In this document: piece after piece, positions 1 through 8,004 of the stretch
Layout: each line of letters opens with the position of its first letter
Position numbering within the stretch: the stretch's first letter is position 1
From: JADJQU01 sp035490315
GTDB taxonomy: Bacteria > Planctomycetota > UBA1135 > GCA-002686595
DNA: 50,229 nt
Direction of reading: 5' to 3'
Assembly (NCBI GenBank): GCA_035490315.1
Contig: DATHET010000104.1
Span: 1 to 50,229 of the forward strand
The notes under the pieces: generated by a model
Told to the model about the DNA's origin: nothing
The model's database searches: none
What the model saw: only the letters and a program-made list of their open reading frames with translations
Translations under genes and position numbers: made by a program

Positions 1-1566
1 CTGGTAAACTGGGACCTGATCTCCGACGGCGCCGGCGGCTGCGTGCTCGCTTTCACCGACACGCGCGCTGGCAGCGATCTCGACGTCTACGCCTACCGCG
101 TCGGCGCAGCCGGCCAGCAACTCTGGGGAGCGAACGGCGTCGCCCTGTCCAACAACGCGGTCTTCGAAGCGGACCCCGCGATCGCGCGCACCAGCGACGG
201 CTCCTTCGTCTTCGCCTGGGCGAACCTTCCCTCGCCGGGACCTGGCTCGATCCGCTTGCAGAAGCTCGACGGCGGCGGGAATCCGCAATACATCGCCGAC
301 GGCTTGCTGATCGCGGGCCCGAACACCGAGAAGCCGGCCTTCTCGAGCATCGTCGCTTCGGACGCCGGCTCGTACATCGTGTCCTGGGTGCGCGACACCT
401 CGAGCTTCGGCAGCGCGCGGCACGTTCGCTCGCAGAAATTCGACGCCGCGGGCAATGCCCTGTGGAACGCCGGCTCACCGGTGCTCGTCTTCGATGCCAG
501 CTCGGTCCCGATCGCGCACCTGCCGCTGCTCGTCTCCGACGGCGCGGGCGGTGCGCTCTACGGCTGGCACCGCGCCACGGGTCCGTCGGGCTTCGACGTC
601 CTCGTGCAGCACGTGAACTCCGCGGGCAGCGAAGTCTTCGCGCACAACGGCGTCTCCGTGTGCAACGACCCCGCGACGATCGAGCTCGATCCCGCCCTGG
701 CCTGGCTGCCGGCGAGCGGCGATCTGATCGTCGCCTTCGACAAGCGCAATTCCGCTCAATCGATGTGGAGCCTTTCTGTCCAGCGCATCTCCGCCGCCGG
801 CGCCCTGTCGTGGGGGAGCAACGCGATCGACCTGATTCCCATCGACAACCGGCAGAAGTCCTTCATCCGCGCCCTGCCTTTCGGCAACGGCGCACTGGTG
901 TTCTGCTTCAATCAGGCCGCGCCCGCATCGCAGAACCTCGAAGTGCTCGGATTTCGCATCGACGGCCTCGGCGCGTCGACCTGGACGCCCGCGCCGCTGC
1001 CTGTCTCGTCCGCGCCCTCGCCCAAGGGCCGACTGTCCGCGGCGACCGATGCGAGCGGCATCGCCCGTCTCGTCTGGGGCGACGGCCGCAGCGACATCTC
1101 CGACACTTATGCGCAGAACGTGAATCCCGACGCGACGCTGGGCAACTCGGGCACATGCGGGACGTCGACCTACTGCACGGTCACGCCGAATTCGGCGGGA
1201 CCGGGAGCTCTGATCGGCTCGAACGGCAGCACCAGTGTCGCGCTCAACAACCTCGAGCTCGTCTGCAGCGGTTTGCCCCTGCACGGGCCGGGACTGTTCA
1301 CCTACTCCGCGGCCACGGCGAATCTTCCGCTCGGCAACGGAACGCGCTGCATCGGCGGAACGATCGTCCGCCTCAATCCGGGCATCGCCTCGAACAATGG
1401 CTTCGTGAGCCGCGCCCTCGATCTCACCGCGCCCCCGGCCTCGAGCGGCCCCGGCATGATCACGCCCGGCTCGACCTGGTACTTCCAGTACTGGTACCGC
1501 GACATCGCCGCGGGCGGAGCTTTCTTCAACCTCTCGAACGGCCTGAAGGCGAGCTTCTGCCCCTGA
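1..1566 (+). CDS. Secreted repeat protein, 3' part (start outside window)
   Basis: The reading frame is open from base 1, so the N-terminus and any signal peptide lie outside the window; the visible part is 521 codons. It contains several loosely repeated beta-rich units of the type 'LDAxGxxxW...D..GG....W', as in beta-propeller-like surface proteins. The last 131 residues begin with YCTVTPNSAGPGA and end FNLSNGLKASFCP, which I recognise as one of two C-terminal tail types common on secreted planctomycete proteins (related in plan to the 144-residue tails of three other proteins in this window). No catalytic motif is visible. The stop is 12 bp from the end of the convergent gene at 1579. Function is unknown; an exported or surface location is inferred. 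Confidence 0.8.
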   Translation: MVNWDLISDGAGGCVLAFTDTRAGSDLDVYAYRVGAAGQQLWGANGVALSNNAVFEADPAIARTSDGSFVFAWANLPSPGPGSIRLQKLDGGGNPQYIADGLLIAGPNTEKPAFSSIVASDAGSYIVSWVRDTSSFGSARHVRSQKFDAAGNALWNAGSPVLVFDASSVPIAHLPLLVSDGAGGALYGWHRATGPSGFDVLVQHVNSAGSEVFAHNGVSVCNDPATIELDPALAWLPASGDLIVAFDKRNSAQSMWSLSVQRISAAGALSWGSNAIDLIPIDNRQKSFIRALPFGNGALVFCFNQAAPASQNLEVLGFRIDGLGASTWTPAPLPVSSAPSPKGRLSAATDASGIARLVWGDGRSDISDTYAQNVNPDATLGNSGTCGTSTYCTVTPNSAGPGALIGSNGSTSVALNNLELVCSGLPLHGPGLFTYSAATANLPLGNGTRCIGGTIVRLNPGIASNNGFVSRALDLTAPPASSGPGMITPGSTWYFQYWYRDIAAGGAFFNLSNGLKASFCP

Positions 1567-1578
1567 GGCAGGACTCGT

Positions 1579-3027
1579 TCACTCGGACTTCGGCCAGTCG
1601 ATCCCGCTGAGCACCCAGTTGTCGTCGGGGTCGAGCTTCCAGCGGATCGCGAGGGGTTTCCCTTCGCACAGGAAATTGGCCTCGGCGCGTTGTGGGCTGA
1701 TCTGATTCGCTCCCTGGAACTCGAGCGGCGGAAAGCCGTCCTGCCAGTTGCGAGCCGCGATTCGCCGCTCCATCGCGCGCTCCATTTTCTCGCGCGAGTC
1801 CGCAGAGAAGAGCGCGGCGATTGCGCTGGGTTTCGAGCTCGCCCAGGCCTTGTCGAAGTTGGCCCTGGCTTCATCGAGATTCGGCAGAGGCGGCGCGATC
1901 GATTTCAATCGCCACTGAAGATCCGAAAGGACCCATTCGACGACCAGCCGCGGCTCTTCAGGCTCCTCCCCGGCATCCGGTTCGTCAGCCGAGATCGGAG
2001 TCGGCAGGGTCACGAGACTGAAACCAACCAGGGTTGATGCGTCCCCGACCGTGCGCTCGCTCTCGAGCAACGGCGGCCAGCCTGCGGTCCAGTGCTGGAC
2101 TCTGGCGATGTTCGAAAGTCGGCGCTGGATATCCTCGCGCTCGGTGGGCACGGCCATCGACGCGATCGCCTGTGCGTCCTCGTTCTCCCAGGCCTGAAGG
2201 AAGCTCGCGACGGAGTCGTCGAGATGCTGCGGCCGGAGCCTCACGCCCATGGCAAACGACATCATGGCCGTGATCGCAAGGAAGAACGCACTCGCGAAGA
2301 AAGCCCTCCAGAGCGCGAAGCGACGCTTGTCGGCGCGCATCGAGAGAAGTTTCTCCGACCATTCTTGCGCGGAAAGTTTTGCGGGTTTGCGCGATCTCAT
2401 CGAGCCGCTGCTCGCGAACGCCGCATACGCATCAGGCTGCTCCCGTGAAATCCGACGCAAGCGCCAACCGACCACCGCCAGGACCACCTGCGCGCCGGCC
2501 CACAAGACCAGGACCGCGGAGCCGGCGATCGCTGCTCCCGTGAAGCCCTCTTGGAGAATGCCGACGAGTCCACCCGCGGAGAGGACCACGCCCAGGACGG
2601 CCGCGATCATCGACCAGAGGACAGGTTGGTGCAGCCACAGGAAAAGCGCGAAGATCTTCACGACGACAAGGCTCGAGAGGAAAGCGAGCATCAGCCCGCT
2701 CCTCAGCAGGGGTTGATCGGGATCCTTGAGCCCCTGCATGCCGACAGCGAGCACCACCAGATCCATCAAGATTGCCGGCAGATAGAGCCAGCGCAGAGCG
2801 CTCAGCGTGCCGAGGCGATCGATGAATTCGCGAGACTCATCCTCGCTCTCGATGTCCGCGAGGGGATCCGGCTCCGCGACGGGCAGCGGCGGAGGTCTGC
2901 GTTCCGTCACGCGCACCGTGATCGACGCGCCGCAGTCGGGGCAGGGGTGCAGGCCGTCGACTCGCGGAACTCGCGCGAGAGCGGAGCACGTTGGACAGCG
3001 CAAGCGAACGAATTCCTCTCCCACCAT
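1579..3027 (-). CDS. Zinc-ribbon membrane protein with duplicated C-terminal domain
   Basis: This 482-residue protein starts with a zinc ribbon (C11-P-T-C14 and C29-P-D-C32), then an acidic linker, then about five hydrophobic segments (near residues 80-98, 110-133, 137-157, 164-187 and 240-262). The soluble C-terminus contains two similar units (near 268-320 and 375-425). Each has an F-x(5)-AW start, an AIA core, an arginine-rich helix and a W-x(2)-G-x-PPL end (HWTAGWPPL and NWQDGFPPL), which indicates an internal duplication. The ATG is preceded by GCAGGAG, a good ribosome-binding site. Zinc-ribbon plus membrane-domain proteins are common in planctomycetes without known roles. I do not recognise a specific family; a sensing or scaffold role would be a guess. 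Confidence 0.8.
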   Translation of the reverse strand: MVGEEFVRLRCPTCSALARVPRVDGLHPCPDCGASITVRVTERRPPPLPVAEPDPLADIESEDESREFIDRLGTLSALRWLYLPAILMDLVVLAVGMQGLKDPDQPLLRSGLMLAFLSSLVVVKIFALFLWLHQPVLWSMIAAVLGVVLSAGGLVGILQEGFTGAAIAGSAVLVLWAGAQVVLAVVGWRLRRISREQPDAYAAFASSGSMRSRKPAKLSAQEWSEKLLSMRADKRRFALWRAFFASAFFLAITAMMSFAMGVRLRPQHLDDSVASFLQAWENEDAQAIASMAVPTEREDIQRRLSNIARVQHWTAGWPPLLESERTVGDASTLVGFSLVTLPTPISADEPDAGEEPEEPRLVVEWVLSDLQWRLKSIAPPLPNLDEARANFDKAWASSKPSAIAALFSADSREKMERAMERRIAARNWQDGFPPLEFQGANQISPQRAEANFLCEGKPLAIRWKLDPDDNWVLSGIDWPKSE

Positions 3028-3090
3028 GCTCTCCTGCGGGATGATAACAGACAGGGACAGAAGGGTGACCGGCAGGCCAACGAGTGCGGA

Positions 3091-4752
3091 TCACTCGCGA
3101 GAAACTGGGATGTCGATGACAGCAAGCCTGTTCGGGAACGAGCCACCACCGAAATAGAAAAGCCCCGGGTCACCGACGCGGCTGAAGCCTGGAATCTTCA
3201 TGTCGAGTCGAAGACTTCCGGCCTCGGCAAAGCGGAGAGTCAAGAATCCCGACCGCGCGTCGTACTCGCGGACCGGGAAGACTTCCTCGCCTCTTGCATG
3301 TTCGAAGTAGCGCTCGAACCTAGGCAGCTCCACCCACTCCTTCGCCCAGCGGAGCTCCTTCTTGCCCTCGAAAAGTCTCAAGATCACGAGATTGTCGCGC
3401 GTCATCCTGAGGGTCACTGGATTCGTGCCGCTGACGACGTCCACCAACTGCATCTGGCCTGAAAGATCGAGTTTCGTTGGACTGTCTGCAACGAGCCCGA
3501 GCGGTCCAATCGGCGCGCGGAATTCGAATCGACCTGGCGCCTTCTCGGAGATGTAGCGCGGATGATTCGAATGAAAAGGCGGTTCCGGCCGCTTGCCGAG
3601 CAATTCCAGCCTGGCATCCGCGACGACTGAGCCCTCGTCGTCCACCACGTTCACCACGACCAACCCTGGCGCGGCCACAAGCAGGGTCAATGGCTGCACA
3701 GACTCAGGGCCGATCATTGCTTGCGTCTCGAACGCCGCGTCCAGGATCGTGAATCGATACAAGCCCGAGTCGACCGTGACCTTGCATTCGAAAGTGTCTG
3801 TGCTCGCACGGACCATCTCGGGGCTCGGAATCCTCACCAACTGCGATCCGGCATGGTCCAAGTTGTCTGACGCTGCTACATCCAACACGAACTCGTCCAA
3901 GGCCCATTGCGGATCGAAGATGATCGCGATTCGGAGTTCGACCGGCTGCGCGACTCTTTCACCCTTCGATAGCGCGATTCCAGTCAGCATGCCGGCACGG
4001 ATGGTGAAGATCCGCGACGCGAGCATCTCTCTGGGACCATAGTGGCCCAGCTCCGCATGCACTCGGTACGTCCCCGTCGGGAGACCGTCGAGTTGGATCG
4101 ACGCCAACGGGCCTGGCTCGAGCTCGCTCTCTGACCACTCGGCAAGAGACTCCGGCGGCGTGGAATCCATGCGCGCCAGCATCAAGAACAGATTCGGGAA
4201 TTGCTCCGCTCCCTCCATCGTGACCAGCAGCGAGCCTCCGGGTCCAAGCCGCAGGACGGAATCACCGCGAGTCGATGGATCGATGCGGATCTGCCCCCAA
4301 GCATGGTCGCCGTTGAGCGCGAGGTACTTCGTTGCTCGACTCTCGTCAGGTTCGATCGTGATCGGAGAATCCAGGTCGGAGCCGACGCAGTCCGACAATT
4401 GCTTCTTCGAAAGCAGGACGATTCCGCTGCTCCCGAGTGAACTCACGCGATACAGGGCAATGTGACGGAGCTCATCTCCACTCGCGTCGTCGAGTACGTG
4501 AAGCCGCACGGCCCGCGCGTCAGGAATCGTCGGCGCAGACTCTTCGGTTGGCGAAGTGTCGCGCAGAGGCGAGTCAAGGCTCGTTCGCGTTCGCGTTGAA
4601 GAGGGTTGGGAGTCCTCGTCGATCTCCGGCGACGACCTGCCGGCCGGTTGCTCGGAGGGCGGGACCGTTGTCGGTTCACCGCGGAACAGAAGCGGGCACA
4701 TCGCTACGACTGCGAGCAAGAGGCCAATGCCCAGGATGTGCGACGATTTCAA
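3091..4752 (-). CDS. Membrane-anchored beta-rich hypothetical protein
   Basis: This 553-residue protein begins at a TTG codon supported by GGAG eight bases upstream. Residues 6-24 form one hydrophobic segment (ILGIGLLLAVVAMCPLLF), likely an uncleaved signal anchor, followed by a Ser/Pro/Thr/Glu-rich linker to about residue 75. The rest is rich in alternating beta-strand patterns, with segments such as LVVVNVVDDEGSVVADARLELLG that resemble carboxypeptidase-regulatory-like (transthyretin-type) folds. No catalytic motif is seen. It lies 63 bp downstream of nothing else on its strand and 63 bp before the start of the zinc-ribbon gene, so the two may be co-transcribed. Function unknown; extracytoplasmic location is inferred from the anchor. 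Confidence 0.75.
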   Translation of the reverse strand: MKSSHILGIGLLLAVVAMCPLLFRGEPTTVPPSEQPAGRSSPEIDEDSQPSSTRTRTSLDSPLRDTSPTEESAPTIPDARAVRLHVLDDASGDELRHIALYRVSSLGSSGIVLLSKKQLSDCVGSDLDSPITIEPDESRATKYLALNGDHAWGQIRIDPSTRGDSVLRLGPGGSLLVTMEGAEQFPNLFLMLARMDSTPPESLAEWSESELEPGPLASIQLDGLPTGTYRVHAELGHYGPREMLASRIFTIRAGMLTGIALSKGERVAQPVELRIAIIFDPQWALDEFVLDVAASDNLDHAGSQLVRIPSPEMVRASTDTFECKVTVDSGLYRFTILDAAFETQAMIGPESVQPLTLLVAAPGLVVVNVVDDEGSVVADARLELLGKRPEPPFHSNHPRYISEKAPGRFEFRAPIGPLGLVADSPTKLDLSGQMQLVDVVSGTNPVTLRMTRDNLVILRLFEGKKELRWAKEWVELPRFERYFEHARGEEVFPVREYDARSGFLTLRFAEAGSLRLDMKIPGFSRVGDPGLFYFGGGSFPNRLAVIDIPVSRE

Positions 4753-4872
4753 TCAGCGCACTCCAGGTGCATTGACTGGAAGTCCTGCTCGAGATCCCAG
4801 GTAGCACCGATCCATCCGGTACCCATCGCGCGCGAGTTCGAGATTACGCGCCACGCCACTCCCACCCGCCGG

Positions 4873-6609
4873 TCACGGGCCCACGACGTATTCGAGGCCG
4901 GCCGTCAGTGAACTTGCCGCATTCCAGGCGAATCCTGGGTCGCGGCTCCACCACTGGCAATCGATCACCAGCCCGATGGTCTTCAGGAACGAGGCCGGGT
5001 GACCTCCGAGCACTCCTGCGGCGTAGGTATTGACGTCGATCGAGAAATGACCCGAGCAGTCGAGCGCGGGCCCAGGCGTGCCGCCAGACGAGAGGATCGG
5101 AGTCCGCGCCGGAGACGCGACGCACAATGTTCCGCCCTGGAACGGCACGGCTGCGCGGCCGCTGCCGCCGAGCAGCAGGACGCCTCGCTTGTTGTTCAAT
5201 TCCGCATTCGCTCCCAGCGTGAAGCCCGACGTCGCGGACGCTGAAGATGCACCGAGGGCGAAGATCGTCGGCGTGCAGCCCAGCGAATTCGACTTCGCCG
5301 TGCAGTATCCGAAAGCGTTGGAGCACTGGCAGTCGTGAGCATAAATGTCCCTGTGAATGTTCCCGTCCCCAGGATCGAGGACCGCCGTGCTCTCGAAGGC
5401 AACGACGCGGCCGTCGTTCGAGATCACGGGGATGAAGGAATCGCCATTGGCAGGGCCGCCCGCCGCAGTCGTGCTCGCGCAGGTGATCGTGTTCGTCCAC
5501 AAGTCGCGAACGAAGATGTTCATCAGGAAGAGGTTGATCCCGGGAACGAAGTTGCGCGCCTGGCTGGCGAAGGCCACGAATCTTCCGTCGGGAGTGATGC
5601 TCGAGACGTTGGAAGGAGCGTTTCCCTCGACGCCTGAGGCATCCACGCTGACGCGGATGGTCGTCCCGTTGACGCAATCGTGCACGAAGGTGTCGTCGAA
5701 ACCGTTGGTATCCCCGGGAACGAGGTTCGCCGCATTGCTCCAGAACGCGACGAACCGCCCGTCCGCGCTGATCTTGGGATCGCCGGACCAGGAGGACGGC
5801 GACGCCTGATTGCCCGCGTCGTCGACGTTGACGCGCGTCGTCGCTCCACTCTGCCGGTCGTGGACGAAGATGTCGGCCCTCTGGTTCGTGTCGCCGGGCA
5901 CCAGATTGGTGGCAAGAGACATGAAAGCGACGAATCGACCGTCGTCGGAAAGCGCCAGCTCCAACGTGTCGAGGTCGGCCTGAGCGCCGGAGGAACTGAC
6001 GCTTTCCCGAGTGGTGATGCCGGTCTGGCGGTCATGCACGAAAATGTCGTTCCATCCGTTCGTGTCGCCGGGCACGAGATTGGTCGCGCTGCTGTTGAAT
6101 GCGACGAAGCGTCCGTTCGCGGAGACTCCTGGCCAGGCTGAGTGGTCGTTGGCTTGCAGGCCACCCGACCCGAGGCTGACGCGCGTGATCACGCTGGTCT
6201 GCAGCTCGAGAAGGAACATGTCCGCCCTCGAATTCGTGTCGCCCACCACGATGTCACTGCCCATGCTTCGAAAGACGAGGCAGGTTCCGTCCCTCGAAAA
6301 CACCGCCTCATCCGAGGTGGAATTCGCGGGTCCGCCCGTGAGGCTCACGCTGACGAGGGACAGCTGATTCGTACGGCGGTCGCGCAGATAGATATCCGAC
6401 CAGAAGTTGTTGTCCGCGGGGACGAGCAATGCAATGGTCTGGAATGCAACCAGCGAGCCGTCCCCATTCATCGCAGCAAAGGTCGATGGATACCATTCCG
6501 TGTAACCAAGGTGATTGCTGCTGATCAGCTGATTGACCTGGGCTTGCGCGCTCGCGCCAAGAGCGCACCAGAAGAAAAACGTCGGCAGAAATGTCGCGCG
6601 AATCTGCAT
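4873..6609 (-). CDS. Secreted TolB/PD40-like repeat protein with 144-residue C-terminal module
   Basis: I place the start at the ATG at 6609, which gives a clear signal peptide (MQIRATFLPTFFFWCALG followed by ASAQA) and has AGAGG six bases upstream; a longer in-frame start has neither. The 578-residue product has about seven repeats of roughly 55-60 residues with the pattern GRFVAFxSxATNLVPGDTN followed by DIFVHDRQTG and a TTRVSV strand, the hallmark of PD40/TolB-type propeller blades. Residues about 435-578 are a module starting YCTAKSNSLGC that is also found, at exactly the same length, in two other proteins here. It is divergent from the gene at 6696, with 86 bp between start codons. Likely exported; no enzyme motif visible. 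Confidence 0.82.
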   Translation of the reverse strand: MQIRATFLPTFFFWCALGASAQAQVNQLISSNHLGYTEWYPSTFAAMNGDGSLVAFQTIALLVPADNNFWSDIYLRDRRTNQLSLVSVSLTGGPANSTSDEAVFSRDGTCLVFRSMGSDIVVGDTNSRADMFLLELQTSVITRVSLGSGGLQANDHSAWPGVSANGRFVAFNSSATNLVPGDTNGWNDIFVHDRQTGITTRESVSSSGAQADLDTLELALSDDGRFVAFMSLATNLVPGDTNQRADIFVHDRQSGATTRVNVDDAGNQASPSSWSGDPKISADGRFVAFWSNAANLVPGDTNGFDDTFVHDCVNGTTIRVSVDASGVEGNAPSNVSSITPDGRFVAFASQARNFVPGINLFLMNIFVRDLWTNTITCASTTAAGGPANGDSFIPVISNDGRVVAFESTAVLDPGDGNIHRDIYAHDCQCSNAFGYCTAKSNSLGCTPTIFALGASSASATSGFTLGANAELNNKRGVLLLGGSGRAAVPFQGGTLCVASPARTPILSSGGTPGPALDCSGHFSIDVNTYAAGVLGGHPASFLKTIGLVIDCQWWSRDPGFAWNAASSLTAGLEYVVGP

Positions 6610-6695
6610 GGGAGCCTCTTGGAAGACCAGCCGGCACTTCGAGTCTAGCAGTCTTGTACTTCGCCGGGGCACGAGGGTGCCTTAGGATCCGGAGC

Positions 6696-7886
6696 ATGTG
6701 GATTTCCTTGCCCAGGGCAATCGCGTGGCTGGGAATCGTGCTCACTGCAGTGGTCGCGCTCCCCGCGCAGTTGTGTCAGCCGTCGTCCGGCGAAATCGCG
6801 ATCTCAGCGGACTGCAAGCGCTGCGGCGACGTCGGCGAGCTCGAGTGCACCGTCTGCGCGAAGACAGCCTGCAATTGGAGCGGCGAAGGCAAGACCACGG
6901 CGCGTTTCTGCTCGCAGTCGACCGCCTGCGCTGCATGCCTGGGCACGCGGCGCATCGTCTGCCCGGATTGCCGGCGTGGGATGACGGCGAAGACTTCCCG
7001 CCTGCGCTCCGACGCGGAGAACTGGATCGCCGAGATGCGCAAGGTCGACGAAGTCGTCGCGAACAAGCCGCTGCACGCCGAGTCGGCGCACTTCACGATC
7101 ACCTGGAACATCAAGGCGATCGACGTCAAGGGCGGTACGACGATGCACGGCGGGATGCACATCTATCTCGATCGGCTCGAAGCGCTGTACGCCGATTTCC
7201 TGAAGGATCTGAATGCAACGGACAACGACTTCCGCGCGAAGACCCACGTGATGCTCTGGCAGCGGGTCGAGGATCAGGAGCGTGCGTCGGCCACGTTCAC
7301 CAGCCAGGCCTCGTCGACGGAATCCAAGACGATGGGCAAGGCTCCGGTGTTCTCGATCTTCTACGACAAGTCGCATCTCCATGAAGAATACGAGCTGCAC
7401 CAGGCGGTCACGCACCAGGTCGCGCACTGCCTGCTCTCCAACGTGTTCGACGGTATCTGGCCGGGCAACATCAAGGGCGGCTGGCTCGATTGCGGTCTCG
7501 CCCACGCCTACGAGATCCGCTACTTCGGCAACGTGCGGCATTACTGCTACGTCGAGCAGGACACGCTGGGTGATTTCAAGTTCGGCCGCTGGGAGCAGGA
7601 AGTGCTTTCAGGCGTGCAGAACGGGAAGGAAATGCGATTTCTCGGCGTGACCGGCAAGAACACCAGCGAGATGACGTTCGAGGAGCACATGTACGCGTGG
7701 TCCTACGTCGATTTCCTGCTGCGCGAGCATGCGGCGAAGTTCGGTGCGATCACGATGGCGGTCAAGGGCCGGCAGCCCTATGCCGAAGTGCTGCAGCGCG
7801 TGCTCGGGTTGACGCCGGGGCAGTTCCAGGAGAACTGGGCCACCTGGGTCAAGTCGACCTATTCACCGAAGAAGAAGGGACGCTAG
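6696..7886 (+). CDS. Secreted zinc-finger protein with peptidase-like domain, catalytic Glu missing
   Basis: The 396-residue product starts at the ATG that immediately precedes a signal peptide (hydrophobic residues 8-24, ending LPAQ). Residues about 40-95 hold a DnaJ-like cysteine-rich region (CKRCGDVGELEC, CTVC, CAACLGTRRIVCPDC). The C-terminal part resembles the gluzincin 'peptidase MA-like' proteins frequent in planctomycetes: a helix ELHQAVTHQVAHCLL sits where HExxH is expected and is followed by GGWLDCGLAHAYE. Here the motif reads HQVAH, so the catalytic glutamate is replaced by glutamine. It is probably an inactive or altered zinc-binding relative, inferred to be extracytoplasmic. The gene runs convergently into a 97-bp palindrome that separates it from the SGNH hydrolase gene. 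Confidence 0.78.
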   Translation: MWISLPRAIAWLGIVLTAVVALPAQLCQPSSGEIAISADCKRCGDVGELECTVCAKTACNWSGEGKTTARFCSQSTACAACLGTRRIVCPDCRRGMTAKTSRLRSDAENWIAEMRKVDEVVANKPLHAESAHFTITWNIKAIDVKGGTTMHGGMHIYLDRLEALYADFLKDLNATDNDFRAKTHVMLWQRVEDQERASATFTSQASSTESKTMGKAPVFSIFYDKSHLHEEYELHQAVTHQVAHCLLSNVFDGIWPGNIKGGWLDCGLAHAYEIRYFGNVRHYCYVEQDTLGDFKFGRWEQEVLSGVQNGKEMRFLGVTGKNTSEMTFEEHMYAWSYVDFLLREHAAKFGAITMAVKGRQPYAEVLQRVLGLTPGQFQENWATWVKSTYSPKKKGR

Positions 7887-7900
7887 TAGCGCGACAGTTT

Positions 7901-7997
7901 GTCGGTACGGAGCCAGGTTCGATTCCGACACCCCCTCTCCCGCGCGCTACGCACGCGGGAGAGGGGGTGTCGGAATCGAACCTGGCTCCGTACCGAC
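7901..7997. repeat. Class A palindrome 1 (44-bp perfect arms)
   Basis: The arms at 7901-7944 and 7954-7997 are perfect reverse complements, with a 9-base loop. Outer arm sequence is GTCGGTACGGAGCCAGG and the inner part reads CCGACACCCCCTCTCCCGCG. It fills the gap between two convergent genes, ending 7 bp from the stop at 8005. In RNA it would form a very stable hairpin, so it can act as a bidirectional terminator, although no U-tract follows on either side. Confidence 0.95.
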
Positions 7998-8004
7998 GGA
8001 CGAT

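Noticed and set aside
7911..7931. tRNA T-arm-like sequence GGTTCGATTCC in a class A palindrome
   Set aside because: Only the T-loop consensus matches. The flanking bases do not form a T-stem (three of five pairs fail) and no acceptor, D or anticodon arms surround it, so this is chance similarity in the palindrome.
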